A stretch of 64,000 bases of DNA, from positions 29,325 to 93,324 of the forward strand of contig JAFXVZ010000024.1 of assembly GCA_017534535.1 (NCBI GenBank), given 5' to 3'. The first letter of the stretch is position 1. Every line of letters begins with the position of its first letter. Source of the DNA: Bacteroidaceae bacterium (GTDB lineage Bacteria > Bacteroidota > Bacteroidia > Bacteroidales > Bacteroidaceae). Positions 34,837 to 45,188 of this stretch are shown here, one piece after another. A model generated the notes under the pieces. That model was not told the DNA's origin. It saw nothing but the letters and a program-made list of their open reading frames with translations, and searched no databases. The translations under genes and the position numbers were made by a program.

Positions 34837-36443
34837 TTCAAATAGCGTTCATAGTCTTCGTTAAGCACTTGAAGGGCCTTGACCACACTTTCATTCGTGG
34901 TATTCATTACCTGATAATACTCACTCATATCCCATAAGTCGCGAGCCATCAGAGCCTTCAGTTGCGTACTGATAAGAGGTAGAGATTTCTCATATTCCTC
35001 GTCTTTCAAGTCAATCTTTACCTTCTCAGCTTCCTGCTTCAAGATTGCAAGCACATCCTTACCAATCTTATAATTAGCATTAAACTCGCTGAATTCCTTA
35101 TACTTGCGGTTCATATCCTTACGATGTCCATCTATATACATTGCCACCGTCTTGTTAATCACTCCCTTAGCTGCCAAATTTCGATGCAACTTAGTATATG
35201 ATACAGTATCTATAGGCACAAAATAATCTGGCATAATGCCACCACCGCCATATACTGTACGAGCCAACCGTTTGGTTGTATATTTCAGTGAATCTGGGAA
35301 ATGGATACTATCGGCATGCATTAGTTCACCATTATTGTAACGATCTATTAAGTCAGAACGATACTGCTCATAATCCACCTCCACGGCCTTGCCATCGCCC
35401 TTTGCCGACTTAGTATAAGGCTTCTGAATGCATCTACCCACAGGAGTATAATAGCGAGCCACTGTGAGGCGTATCATAGAGCCATCAGGCAAATCTATCG
35501 GTCTTTGCACCAACCCTTTACCAAAGGAACGACGACCCACTATTACAGCTCGATCCCAATCCTGCATAGCACCTGTCACAATCTCAGAAGCGGAAGCGGA
35601 ATATTCATCAATAAGAATAACCAATCTTCCTTCCTGGAAATGTCCAGTGCCCTTAGCATAATAGTTACTGCGTTTTTCTGCCCTGCCTTCTGTATAGACA
35701 ATCAGGTCTCGCTGTCCAAGGAACTCATTGGCCAAGTCAATAGCAGCATTCAGATAGCCACCCCCATTACCCTGCAAGTCCAGAATCAAATCCACCATTC
35801 CCTGTTCCTGCAACTTCTTCATTGCCTCTAAGAACTCCTTACCCGTATTTAAGGCAAAGCGACTCACTTTGATGTAGCCAATTCCAGGCTCAATCATATA
35901 GGAAGCATCTAAACTATAGAGAGGTATTTTGTCCCGCTTCACCGCAAAGTGCAATAGATCTTTCACATCCCTACGAAGCACCGTCAAATCCACCATCGTA
36001 CCTTTGGGACCACGCAAGCGCTTCATAATCTCTTCTGTACTGAGCTTTACACCTGCAATGGTGGAATCATTCACAGCAATGATGCGATCGCCAGCTAAGA
36101 TACCCACCTTCTCGGAAGGCCCGCCACTAACTGGCTGAATCACCAACAAAGTATCTTCCATCATCTGAAACTGCACCCCAATGCCATCGAAATTACCTTG
36201 CAAAGGTTCATTCATTTCCTTTACCTCTTCGGCATTATTGTAAGTTGAATGGGGATCAAGCTGAGAAAGCATCTTAATAATAGCTTCCTCCACCAAACTG
36301 TTCTCATCCACAGAATCCACATATAGCTGACTGATAGCGTACTCCGCCAAGTTTAACTTACGCAAAGCTTGCCTTGATGTGGTTTGCGATTGAGCTCCAA
36401 TAAATGAGCCCATTAATAATAATATGAATAGTAGCTTTTTCAT
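34833..36443 (-). CDS. S41 family C-terminal processing peptidase (CtpA-like)
   Basis: Exported serine protease of 536 residues, signal peptide MKKLLFILLLMGSFIGAQSQ. A PDZ domain (about 85-170) precedes the catalytic domain, with Ser284 in YSASASEI and Lys309 in SFGKG. A helical C-terminal extension follows. It is the last gene of the run CaCA antiporter, GNAT, parE, coaD, protease, 20 bases after coaD. The gap holds tandem attcttt units. Confidence 0.93.
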   Translation of the reverse strand: MKKLLFILLLMGSFIGAQSQTTSRQALRKLNLAEYAISQLYVDSVDENSLVEEAIIKMLSQLDPHSTYNNAEEVKEMNEPLQGNFDGIGVQFQMMEDTLLVIQPVSGGPSEKVGILAGDRIIAVNDSTIAGVKLSTEEIMKRLRGPKGTMVDLTVLRRDVKDLLHFAVKRDKIPLYSLDASYMIEPGIGYIKVSRFALNTGKEFLEAMKKLQEQGMVDLILDLQGNGGGYLNAAIDLANEFLGQRDLIVYTEGRAEKRSNYYAKGTGHFQEGRLVILIDEYSASASEIVTGAMQDWDRAVIVGRRSFGKGLVQRPIDLPDGSMIRLTVARYYTPVGRCIQKPYTKSAKGDGKAVEVDYEQYRSDLIDRYNNGELMHADSIHFPDSLKYTTKRLARTVYGGGGIMPDYFVPIDTVSYTKLHRNLAAKGVINKTVAMYIDGHRKDMNRKYKEFSEFNANYKIGKDVLAILKQEAEKVKIDLKDEEYEKSLPLISTQLKALMARDLWDMSEYYQVMNTTNESVVKALQVLNEDYERYLN

Positions 36444-36463
36444 TATTCTTTATTCTTTATTCT

Positions 36464-36925
36464 TTATTCATTGTTCATTGTCAACGGAAAAGGGACGAAG
36501 TCCTTCGGATCCTTCCCATACTTAATCATCTCCCTCACAATCGATGAACTCACGCAAGCTAATTCAGGATCTGTATAAAGTAGGATGGTCTCTATGCCAC
36601 ACATCTTCTTATAGATAAACGCCAAGTTCTCCTCATATTCAAAATCTTTGACACTACGCACACCTCTGACAATGGCATTCGCTCCAACCTCTAATGCTAT
36701 ATCGGGAGTTGCCCCTGCAAACGCGACAACTGATACACGAGGCTCATTCTCATACAATCCGCTAATCATCCTTACCCTTTCTTCTACTGAAAACAAGGCA
36801 TGCTTGTCAGGATTATTGACAATGGCAATCACCACTTCATCCATAAAGGTGAGAGTACGCTTTACAATAGCCTGATGACCTATCGTAAAGGGATCGAAAG
36901 TACCAGGAAATAATGCTTTGCTCAT
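36464..36925 (-). CDS. coaD: Phosphopantetheine adenylyltransferase
   Basis: Fourth step of coenzyme A synthesis: ATP plus 4'-phosphopantetheine to dephospho-CoA. The 153-residue length is standard. The nucleotidyltransferase motif is [10 protein letters not shown] (His17), and [12 protein letters not shown] is the family's C-terminal ATP-binding segment. Its start overlaps the parE stop by four bases, so the two are translationally coupled. Confidence 0.96.
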   Translation of the reverse strand: MSKALFPGTFDPFTIGHQAIVKRTLTFMDEVVIAIVNNPDKHALFSVEERVRMISGLYENEPRVSVVAFAGATPDIALEVGANAIVRGVRSVKDFEYEENLAFIYKKMCGIETILLYTDPELACVSSSIVREMIKYGKDPKDFVPFPLTMNNE

Positions 36926-38808
36926 AACATGAAATCTTCAGTTACCAAATCTTCTTCAATTACCAAGTTGTTGATAATAAACGTCTGCCTCTCCATGGTG
37001 TTCTTACCCATGTAGAATGCCAACAGCTCCTTTACCAAATCGGTCTTATGCAGGTTTACCTGTTCCAAACGCATATCAGTACCAATAAAGTTCTTGAACT
37101 CATCGGGATCAATCTCACCCAAGCCCTTAAAACGGGTAATCTCCGGCTTTGGGCCCAAAGCTTTGATGGCCTTCACTCGCTCTTCCTCAGTGTAACAATA
37201 AGTCGTTTTCTTCTTATTGCGCACTCTAAAGAGGGGTGTCTGCAAGATATAAACATGCCCTTTTTTAATCAAGTCAGGAAAGAACTGCAAGAAGAAAGTA
37301 ATCATCAGCAGACGAATATGCATACCATCCACATCGGCATCAGTGGCAACAATCACCTTATTATATCGCAAGCCATCCAAGCCATCTTCAATATTTAGGG
37401 CAGCTTGCAGGAGGTTAAACTCCTCATTCTCATATACCACTTTTTTGGTTAGTCCGTATGAGTTAAGCGGTTTGCCTCGTAGGCTGAACACTGCTTGGGT
37501 ATTAACATCACGACTCTTTGTAATGGATCCACTCGCCGACAGACCCTCAGTGATGAAGATACAGGAATCCTCTTCTTCCTTTTTGCCCTTTCCATCATTG
37601 AGGTGGAAGCGGCAATCACGCAATTTGCTATTATGCAGGTTAGCTTTCTTGGCACGTTCACGAGCCAACTTCGTCACACCGGCTATGGCCTTGCGCTCCT
37701 TTTCTGATGCTTGAATCTTCTGCAGCATAGCCTCAGCCATGATAGGGTTCTTGTGCAGGTAGTTATCTACTTCCTGCTTCACAAAATCAGCGATGTACTT
37801 GCTAATAGTCACCCCATTAGGTTCCATCAACGTAGAGCCCAACTTGGTCTTGGTCTGTCCCTCGAACTGAGGTTCCTCCACATTGATGGCGATAGCAGCC
37901 ACTAATCCGTTACGGATATCGCTGTTCTCAAAGTTCTTGCCATAAAATTCCTTGATAGTACGAGCCAAATGCTCTTTCAGCGCACTCTGATGAGTGCCAC
38001 CTTGAGTGGTGTGCTGACCATTGACAAATGAATAATACTCTTCGCCATATTGGTTGGTGTGTGTGAAAGCCAACTCAATATCAGTTCCTTTCATGTGGAC
38101 AATGTCATACAGACCATCCATCGTCATGTTGTCTTTCAGCAAATCTTCCAACCCATGACGAGATAAAATCTTCTGACCATTATAGATGATGGAAAGACCT
38201 GTATTCAAGTAGGTATAGTTCTTGAGCAATGCCTCAACTGTGTCATTATGATAGACATAGCCCGTAAACAAAGTATCATCAGGTTCAAAATAGATATAGG
38301 TGCCTGTAGGCTCGCTGGTGGCTTCAGTCACATCACTCACCAACTTGCCTCGTTCGAACTTGGCGATGCGTACCATCCCATCGCGATAGCTACGCACCTC
38401 AAAGTGAGTGCTCAAAGCATTCACAGCCTTCAAGCCTACACCATTCAAGCCCACGCTCTTCTTGAACGCCTTGCTATCGTACTTGCCACCTGTATTGAGC
38501 TTGCTTACGGCTTCCACCATCTTGCCTTGCGGAATGCCTCTACCATAGTCCCTTACACTCACACGCAGACTCTCCTCAATGGTCACTTCAATCCTGTTGC
38601 CAGCTCCCATCTTGAACTCATCGATACTGTTGTCAACAGTTTCTTTCAGCAACACATAGATGCCATCGTCACTCTGCGAGCCATCACCCAAGCGACCAAT
38701 GTACATACCTGATCGCATGCGGATATGCTCCATATCCTCCAGGTGCTGGATATTATCGTCGGTATAATCTACTGGTGGTATTGATCCAAAGTTGATTTCG
38801 TCACTCAT
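36922..38808 (-). CDS. parE: DNA topoisomerase IV subunit B
   Basis: ATPase subunit of a type IIA topoisomerase, 628 residues. The GHKL ATP site is seen in [19 protein letters not shown] and [13 protein letters not shown]. The Toprim motifs are [10 protein letters not shown] and [12 protein letters not shown]. The short length and the absence of a GyrB insert favour ParE over GyrB. Its partner subunit, parC, is 20 kb away in the window on the other strand. It lies between a GNAT protein gene (8-base gap) and coaD (overlap). Confidence 0.92.
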   Translation of the reverse strand: MSDEINFGSIPPVDYTDDNIQHLEDMEHIRMRSGMYIGRLGDGSQSDDGIYVLLKETVDNSIDEFKMGAGNRIEVTIEESLRVSVRDYGRGIPQGKMVEAVSKLNTGGKYDSKAFKKSVGLNGVGLKAVNALSTHFEVRSYRDGMVRIAKFERGKLVSDVTEATSEPTGTYIYFEPDDTLFTGYVYHNDTVEALLKNYTYLNTGLSIIYNGQKILSRHGLEDLLKDNMTMDGLYDIVHMKGTDIELAFTHTNQYGEEYYSFVNGQHTTQGGTHQSALKEHLARTIKEFYGKNFENSDIRNGLVAAIAINVEEPQFEGQTKTKLGSTLMEPNGVTISKYIADFVKQEVDNYLHKNPIMAEAMLQKIQASEKERKAIAGVTKLARERAKKANLHNSKLRDCRFHLNDGKGKKEEEDSCIFITEGLSASGSITKSRDVNTQAVFSLRGKPLNSYGLTKKVVYENEEFNLLQAALNIEDGLDGLRYNKVIVATDADVDGMHIRLLMITFFLQFFPDLIKKGHVYILQTPLFRVRNKKKTTYCYTEEERVKAIKALGPKPEITRFKGLGEIDPDEFKNFIGTDMRLEQVNLHKTDLVKELLAFYMGKNTMERQTFIINNLVIEEDLVTEDFML

Positions 38809-38816
38809 CTTAATTC

Positions 38817-39959
38817 CTAATTCTTTATTTCCTTAATGAAAGCCCTTCTGCGTTTATGCACCTCATGATTGAAGTAACTCCACTGAGCCTGCACTTTGTC
38901 GTTGGTTTCCAATTCCACATTACTCTCGGCATATTTGAAGCCCAACTTGGCATAAGCAGGTATCAGGTCATAGAACAACAGAGCATTCACGCCTTTATTC
39001 TGATATTCAGGCTTTACACCAACTAATAACAGGTCGAGGCAATCGCCATAATGATGCAGATAAAGCACTTTGGCCAGATGATACCAGCCAAATGGGAAAA
39101 GCTTGCCCTTAGCTTTCTGTAAAGCCCTTGAGAGCGATGGCATAGACAGGCCTGCTCCCACCAGGTTATCGTTTTCATCTATAATCAAGGTTATCATGCG
39201 CAAGTCCACTATCGGCAAGTACATATCGATGTATTGCTTAATCTGCCGAGGCGACAAGGCTGAATAGCCATAAAGAGGTGCGAAAGCCTCATTGATCAGC
39301 TCGAAGATAGCCTCACCATATTCCTCACGAATCTTCTTGCTTGAGGTGTATTTCTTGATGCGTAGGTTGTAACGCTTCATTACCATCTCGGAAATACGAC
39401 GGTGTTTCTCAGGCACCTGCCCATCTTCTGGCATATACAGCTTCATTTCTATCCAATCGGCTTCCTTTTGAAAACCCATTCGCTCCATATGCTGAGGATA
39501 GTAAGGGTAATTATAGATGGTGGCCATCGTACCAAGTTGGTCGAAACCCTCCACCAACATACCCTCGGCATCCATATCGGTAAATCCCAATGGCCCTTGG
39601 ATATGTGTCATACCACGTTCCTTACCCCACTGTTCAACGGTTCTGATCAGTGCATCAGACACTTCCGGGTCATCAATGAAGTCTATCCATCCAAAGCGCA
39701 CATTCTGGGTGTTCCAGGTCTTATTGGCTTTGTGGTTGATGATAGCAGCCACTCTACCCACCAGTTTGCCATCCTTATAAGCCAGAAAATAATCAGCCTC
39801 ACAGAACTCAAAAGCCCCATTCTTCTTTCTGTCGAAGGTGTTCAGCATGTCCTCATACAGGTCTGGCACAGAATATGGGTTGTCTTTATACATCTCATAG
39901 TTGAAGCGGATAAACTTCTTCAACTCTGCTTTAGTCTCTACTTTCTTTATCTGTATCAT
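38817..39959 (-). CDS. GNAT-fold N-acetyltransferase-like protein
   Basis: Cytoplasmic protein of 380 residues. An N-terminal GNAT-like domain ([21 protein letters not shown]) is followed by [21 protein letters not shown], a motif of a family conserved in Bacteroidetes, and a second GNAT-like half. [14 protein letters not shown] and [21 protein letters not shown] could be the acyl-CoA binding strand and loop. The substrate is unknown. It lies 15 bases after the antiporter gene and 8 bases before parE. Confidence 0.75.
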   Translation of the reverse strand: MIQIKKVETKAELKKFIRFNYEMYKDNPYSVPDLYEDMLNTFDRKKNGAFEFCEADYFLAYKDGKLVGRVAAIINHKANKTWNTQNVRFGWIDFIDDPEVSDALIRTVEQWGKERGMTHIQGPLGFTDMDAEGMLVEGFDQLGTMATIYNYPYYPQHMERMGFQKEADWIEMKLYMPEDGQVPEKHRRISEMVMKRYNLRIKKYTSSKKIREEYGEAIFELINEAFAPLYGYSALSPRQIKQYIDMYLPIVDLRMITLIIDENDNLVGAGLSMPSLSRALQKAKGKLFPFGWYHLAKVLYLHHYGDCLDLLLVGVKPEYQNKGVNALLFYDLIPAYAKLGFKYAESNVELETNDKVQAQWSYFNHEVHKRRRAFIKEIKN

Positions 39960-39974
39960 AATGTTCTTTATTTT

Positions 39975-40928
39975 CTAACTCATATAAATCAGTGTTCCAA
40001 CGTATGCCACATAGCAAACCACCAAGATGGTACCCTCAATGCGAGTAATGGTACGTTTCTTATAGAACACACCAAATAACCACAATAAAACGCAAGCAAT
40101 AACCAATGCCAACAAATCGAAATTGGTAATGCCTATCAGATGTAATGGTGTAATGGAAGCCGCAGAACCCAACACCAAGAAAATGTTGAACAGATTGCTA
40201 CCCACCACATTGCCTATCGCCATTTCAGGACTCTTCTTCAAAGCTGCCACCACCGAGGTTGCCAATTCTGGCAATGATGTGCCACCAGCCACAAGAGTCA
40301 AGCCAATGATTGACTCGCTGACACCCAAACTCCGTGCGATGCCTGTGGCTCCATCCACAAAGATATTTCCACCAAACACCAATGCGGCCAATCCACCTAT
40401 TATATATATAAAGGAAAGCCAGAGGGGAATCAGCTTCACCTCCTCAGCTTCCTCATGTTGGTTCTGCTTGGCGATGGAAAAAGTATAGACCATGAAGATG
40501 ATAAAGAACAACAAGAGTAAGAAGCCGTCAGTACGACTCACCATATCCATGGGTTGTACATCCAAAGTTACATCATTGCAAATCACCAATAAGGCCACCG
40601 CGGAGAGAATACAGAGCGGAATCTCCTTCAGCAAGGTGTTCTTAGTTACGATAATAGGGGCAAAGAAAGCGGTACACCCCACAATCATCAGCGTATTGAA
40701 CATGTTGCTACCCACCACATTACCTATGGCTATGTCTGCACTTCCTTTCAAAGCCGATGATACGGAAACCGCCAATTCTGGAGCTGAAGTTCCGAAAGCC
40801 ACCACTGTTAAGCCTATCACCAGGTCACTCACCTTCAGCTTCTTGGCAAGTGATGATGCGCCATCTGTCAAGTAATTTGCACCCAACAGTATTAGCACCA
40901 GTCCTCCAAGCAAGAATACTATATCCAT
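39975..40928 (-). CDS. Calcium/sodium antiporter of the CaCA family (YrbG-like)
   Basis: Inner-membrane exchanger of 317 residues with about ten transmembrane segments in two inverted halves. The paired alpha-repeats carry the ion-binding motifs: FGTSAPELAVSVSSAL with GNVVGSNMFN in the first half, and GGTSLPELATSVVAAL with GNVVGSNLFN in the second. It is first in the five-gene minus-strand run. Confidence 0.93.
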   Translation of the reverse strand: MDIVFLLGGLVLILLGANYLTDGASSLAKKLKVSDLVIGLTVVAFGTSAPELAVSVSSALKGSADIAIGNVVGSNMFNTLMIVGCTAFFAPIIVTKNTLLKEIPLCILSAVALLVICNDVTLDVQPMDMVSRTDGFLLLLFFIIFMVYTFSIAKQNQHEEAEEVKLIPLWLSFIYIIGGLAALVFGGNIFVDGATGIARSLGVSESIIGLTLVAGGTSLPELATSVVAALKKSPEMAIGNVVGSNLFNIFLVLGSAASITPLHLIGITNFDLLALVIACVLLWLFGVFYKKRTITRIEGTILVVCYVAYVGTLIYMS

Positions 40929-40951
40929 TTTCCCATATTTACATTTGGGAG

Positions 40952-40959
40952 CAAAGTTA
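40952..40959 (-). promoter_or_regulatory. -7 box of the antiporter-parE-coaD run
   Basis: Minus-strand TAACTTTG (40959-40952) is a perfect -7 box 24 bases before the antiporter ATG. A TTG lies 23 bases further out (40985-40983), a spacer slightly longer than usual. Confidence 0.5.
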
Positions 40960-41055
40960 AAAAATTTTTTTCATATTCCGTGCAAGATTTTACAGAACAA
41001 AACCAAACAGGACAAATTTTTAGTTGCACTACTTTAAGAGTAAAAGTATTTTGAA

Positions 41056-41520
41056 AAAACACCTCACTCCTCACAGACAGCACACAACCTATAGAATAAC
41101 AATAGAATACACTTGTGAGGAGTTGGCGTAACTCCTCACAACTCCTCACAACACTACCATTATATCCTCATCTACCATAAAGCCTTATCTGTGAAATAAA
41201 AAGTGTTCCATTTTTCTATAAATCACTCAAAAAAACCTTTCTCTCCATTTACTTGAAGTAAAAGGGGCTTTTACTCCAAGCTGATGGGCCTTCAGCTTCA
41301 ACTAAAAGAACCTTCAGCTTGAGGCTAATCAGAATTGTTCTATTTTTCGCTTCTCAACAATCCCAATTGCCTAACCTCAGCTTACTTCAAGCAAAAAGGC
41401 CCTTTTGCTTGAAGTAAGCTGAGGGCTCGATTGCTTGAAGCAATTGACTATGATGATTAATACATTATATTTAACTCTTTTCTATAGTGTGAGGAGTTGT
41501 GGGGATATGTGAGGAGTTTT
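41056..41520. repeat. Non-coding island 2: inverted iterons and long hairpins
   Basis: No gene is seen. The 11-base word tgtgaggagtt occurs at 41114-41124, 41488-41498 and 41508-41518, and its reverse complement at 41130-41140 and 41140-41150, with a near copy at 41065-41075. The ends thus carry mostly opposed copies. Inside are a perfect hairpin with 22-bp arms (41385-41406 with 41413-41434, core cttacttcaagc), an 8-bp hairpin at 41257-41275 and a 15-base palindrome at 41440-41454. The left end reads gaaaaaacacctcac and the right end gtgaggagttttt, which recalls the ends of the element at 11256-11496. Confidence 0.6.
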
Positions 41521-41796
41521 TGCAAATGAAGAAGCAGACAATCCCCATATTATTGTCATAGACTTTTTTCAACAAATTTGGAAAATAAACCGAGAGAAAA
41601 ATGAGAAAGCATTAATGCAAACAATAATACAGTATCGGATTATTGGCTTTTGGGGCAGAATGGCTGACAAAGGTATATTAATCCTCAAAAATAGCTTATT
41701 TGTGAATTTTTACACCTTAATTTATATATAAAGAGAAGTAATACATTCACAAAACGAAGATTTTTTTGGCATTTTTTAAAAAATCTTGGCAAAAAA
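41521..41796. other. AT-rich gap before the susC promoter
   Basis: I see no gene, repeat or clear promoter in this stretch. It is AT-rich, with several runs of A or T, and lies between island 2 and the susC promoter. Confidence 0.5.
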
Positions 41797-41827
41797 TTTG
41801 CATTTAATAAGATTTTAGGTAACTTTG
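41797..41827 (+). promoter_or_regulatory. Promoter of susCD
   Basis: TTTG (41797-41800), a 19-base spacer and TAACTTTG (41820-41827) match the Bacteroidetes consensus fully. The leader to susC is about 155 bases, long enough for post-transcriptional control, though I see no named element in it. Confidence 0.8.
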
Positions 41828-41988
41828 CACCCGATTATGTGCTTTGAGTTTATTTAGCAAATGTGAATGTAAAGAAAGTGTTCTTTTTCCTTTTTGTCAC
41901 CAAACCGAGGATAAACGATAGTTTTCGATACAGGCTCAATAAATCGACTGCAAGCAAGTATTAGTTAAATTAAGTAAAGAGTTTTTTT

Positions 41989-44900
41989 ATGAAAAAGAAA
42001 TTCATGCTGTTCTTGGCCTGCCTGTTCATAGGAATAGGATTGGCAACCGCCCAGGTCACAAGGGTAACAGGTAATGTTACCTCTTCTGAAGACGGACTGC
42101 CAGTAACTGGTGCCTCCGTCTTAGTAAAGGGCACAAACGTGGGTACGATTACCGACATCGACGGTAATTTCGTTATCTCTAATGTGCCAAGTTCTGCAAC
42201 TACCCTGGTTATCTCATTCATCGGTATGCAGACTCAGGAAGTTCCTATCCGCGAGAGCGTTCGCGTGATGCTGCGTCCTGATTCTGAGTTGCTGGATGAG
42301 GTGGTGGTTACCGCCATGGGTATCTCTAAAGAAAGGAAAGCCTTGGGTTATGCCGTTCAGGACGTTAAGTCTGACGAGCTGACTCGTGGTGCAAGTACTT
42401 CTCTGTCATCAGCACTGCAGGGTAAGGTATCAGGTGTGGAGATTTCTACATCATCTGGTATGCCTGGTGCATCTTCTAACATCACCATCCGTGGTGTCCG
42501 CTCTTTCACTGGCGATAACACCCCTCTGTATGTCATCGATGGTATGCCTGTTGCATCTTCATTCGATATCAGTACAGGTTCTTCAGTAGGTGGTGGTCCT
42601 GACTATGCTAACCGTGCTGTGGATATCGATCCTAACGACATCGAGAGCATCAACATCTTGAAGGGTCAGGCTGCTTCTGCATTGTATGGTATGCGTGCTT
42701 CTAACGGTGTGATCATCATTACTACCAAGAGTGGTAAGGGTGCTCGCAAGGGTAAGCCAGAAATTACCATCACTTCTAACCTGTCATTCGACGTAGTTTC
42801 TCGTATGCCAGACTTCCAGAAGGAATATGCACAGGGTTCTGGTGGCAAGTACTCTCCTACTTCATCACTGTCTTGGGGTCCTAAGATTTCTGATTTGGCT
42901 AACGATCCTACTTATGGTGGTAGCACAGACAACAAGTACACTCAGGCACTGGGTATGCACCAGGGTCAGTACTATGTTAAGCAGCGTGCAGACGCAGGTC
43001 TGGATCCTTGGCAGACTCCTCAGGCATATAACAATGCTAAGGATTTCTTCAGAACTGGTACTACTTGGGCTAACAACGTGAACATCGCTCAGAGCTTTGA
43101 AAAGGGTAACTTCTCATTCTCTCTGGGTAACACTACCGCAAGTGCTACTGTTCCTAAGACTGGTATGGATCGTTACAACGCTCGTTTGGCTGCAACAGCT
43201 AACTTGACTGATAACTGGACAACCGGTTTCACTGGTAATTTCATCCTGTCAAAGATTCGCAAGCAGACGGGTGCTAATGGTGGTTTGGTGGCTACCATCT
43301 ATGGTTCACCTGCATCTTATGACTTGGGTGGCATCCCTGCTCACATCGATGGTGACCCATACACTCAGAACACCTATCGTAACACATCAGGTTTCGATGC
43401 TGCTTACTGGGCAATCGATAACAATGCGCACACTGAGCGCTCACAGCGTTTCTTCGGTAATGCATACGCACAGTATAAGACTACTTTCGGTACCGACAAC
43501 CACACTTTGATTGCAAAGTATCAGTTAGGTGCTGACTCTTATACCACTAACTATTCTTCTCTGTATAGCTACGGACACCAGAATGGTAAGGGTTCATCTG
43601 ACCACGATGACTACACAATCAACGAAATCAACTCTCTGTTGACTTTCAACTACGATTGGAAGATCAATGAGGATTTGGATTTCGGTGCTTTGATTGGTAA
43701 TGAAATCGTGAACAAGACTACCAAGTATATCTGGGCTTATGGTTCAGACTTCAACTTCCCAGGATGGAACCACATTGGTAACGCAACTGTGAACGATTCT
43801 TCAGAGAGCATCTCACGCCGTCGTACCATTGGTAACTTCGCTAACTTGTCACTGTCTTGGAAGAACATGCTGTTCTTGAACGCTACTGGTCGTCAGGATA
43901 TCGTTTCAAGCATGCCTCGCGGCAACCGCACATTCTTCTACCCATCAGTATCTCTGGGCTTCATCTTCACTGAAATCGAGGCTCTGAAGAACAATGTGCT
44001 GACTTATGGTAAGTTACGTGCATCTTATGCTGAGGTAGGTCAGGCTGGTACTTTCTTGCCAAGTTACTACTCATCATCTAACCATGGTTCAGGTTTCTCT
44101 TCTGGTACTCCAGTTCGTTGGCCGATCGGTTCTGTTGTAGGTTACGCTCCATCAAGCACTATCTATGACCCGAATTTGAAGCCTCAGAATACCAAGTCTT
44201 ATGAGTTCGGTGTTGACCTGAACTTCTTCAATGGTATCATTTCTTTGAGCTATACCTATTCTCGTCAGAACGTGAAGGATCAGATATTCTCAGTTCCTTT
44301 GGCAAGTTCAACCGGTTATGGTTCATTCACTACCAATGGTGGTAAGATTCATACCAACGCTCATGAAATCACTTTGGGTATCAAGCCTTTCGATGGCAGA
44401 AACTTCAAGTGGGATATGAACTTCAACTTCTCAAAGATCGACAACTATGTTGACGAATTGGCAGAGGGCGTTGAGAGCATCTTCCTGGGTGGTTTCACCA
44501 CTCCACAGGTTCGCGCCGGTATCGGTGACAAGTATCCTGTAATCTACGGTTCACAGTATCTGCGTAACGCAAATGGTGACATCGTTGTTGACGAAGACGG
44601 TCTGCCTATGTCAGGTGCCGACGGTGTGATTGGTGTTGTTTCTCCAGACTTCCGTCTTGGTTTGAACACTAACATCGAGTACAAGAAGCTGCGTCTGAGC
44701 GCAACATTCGACTGGAAGCAGGGTGGTCAGATCTACGGTGGTACAACCAACGTGCTCGATTACTATGGTGTAACCCAGCGTACAGCTGATTATCGTAACA
44801 AGGATAAGTTCCTGTTCGAGGAGCCAGCTGTTAAGCAAAATGCAGACGGTTCTTACTCACCTAACGACATTTATATCAAGGGTAGCGATGCTTACTACTA

Positions 44901-45171
44901 CTTCGACGCAATGAATACAGTTGACGAGGCATCTGTTTACGGCAACTCATTCATCAAGCTGCGTGAAATCACTCTGAGCTATCCTGTATTCGATAAGCCT
45001 TGGCTGAGTGTAACAGCAAGCGTGTTCGCACGTAACCTCATCCTGTGGTCTGAGATCAGAGGTATTGACCCAGAAGTTTCTCAGGGTAACAACAATATGT
45101 CTGGTGCATTCGAGCGTTTCTCACTCCCAGGAACTTCTAGCTACGGTTTAGGTGTAACAGTTAAATTCTAA
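41989..45171 (+). CDS. SusC/RagA family TonB-dependent outer membrane transporter
   Basis: Outer membrane importer of 1060 residues. The signal peptide is MKKKFMLFLACLFIGIGLATAQ. A carboxypeptidase-regulatory-like domain (about 25-105, VTGNVTSSEDGLPVTGASV) precedes the TonB-dependent plug (about 115-230, DEVVVTAMG to IIITTKSG). A 22-strand barrel follows and ends in GVTVKF, as usual. With the SusD partner it forms a lidded importer for a glycan or other nutrient. No glycan-degrading enzyme or regulator gene lies on either side, so the substrate is unknown. Codon usage is strongly biased, suggesting high expression. Confidence 0.95.
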   Translation: MKKKFMLFLACLFIGIGLATAQVTRVTGNVTSSEDGLPVTGASVLVKGTNVGTITDIDGNFVISNVPSSATTLVISFIGMQTQEVPIRESVRVMLRPDSELLDEVVVTAMGISKERKALGYAVQDVKSDELTRGASTSLSSALQGKVSGVEISTSSGMPGASSNITIRGVRSFTGDNTPLYVIDGMPVASSFDISTGSSVGGGPDYANRAVDIDPNDIESINILKGQAASALYGMRASNGVIIITTKSGKGARKGKPEITITSNLSFDVVSRMPDFQKEYAQGSGGKYSPTSSLSWGPKISDLANDPTYGGSTDNKYTQALGMHQGQYYVKQRADAGLDPWQTPQAYNNAKDFFRTGTTWANNVNIAQSFEKGNFSFSLGNTTASATVPKTGMDRYNARLAATANLTDNWTTGFTGNFILSKIRKQTGANGGLVATIYGSPASYDLGGIPAHIDGDPYTQNTYRNTSGFDAAYWAIDNNAHTERSQRFFGNAYAQYKTTFGTDNHTLIAKYQLGADSYTTNYSSLYSYGHQNGKGSSDHDDYTINEINSLLTFNYDWKINEDLDFGALIGNEIVNKTTKYIWAYGSDFNFPGWNHIGNATVNDSSESISRRRTIGNFANLSLSWKNMLFLNATGRQDIVSSMPRGNRTFFYPSVSLGFIFTEIEALKNNVLTYGKLRASYAEVGQAGTFLPSYYSSSNHGSGFSSGTPVRWPIGSVVGYAPSSTIYDPNLKPQNTKSYEFGVDLNFFNGIISLSYTYSRQNVKDQIFSVPLASSTGYGSFTTNGGKIHTNAHEITLGIKPFDGRNFKWDMNFNFSKIDNYVDELAEGVESIFLGGFTTPQVRAGIGDKYPVIYGSQYLRNANGDIVVDEDGLPMSGADGVIGVVSPDFRLGLNTNIEYKKLRLSATFDWKQGGQIYGGTTNVLDYYGVTQRTADYRNKDKFLFEEPAVKQNADGSYSPNDIYIKGSDAYYYFDAMNTVDEASVYGNSFIKLREITLSYPVFDKPWLSVTASVFARNLILWSEIRGIDPEVSQGNNNMSGAFERFSLPGTSSYGLGVTVKF

Positions 45172-45188
45172 AAGAGAGGAGAAAGATT

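Noticed and set aside
41797-41988. Riboswitch in the susC leader
   Set aside because: The 155-base leader shows no conserved aptamer core or strong terminator that I can identify.
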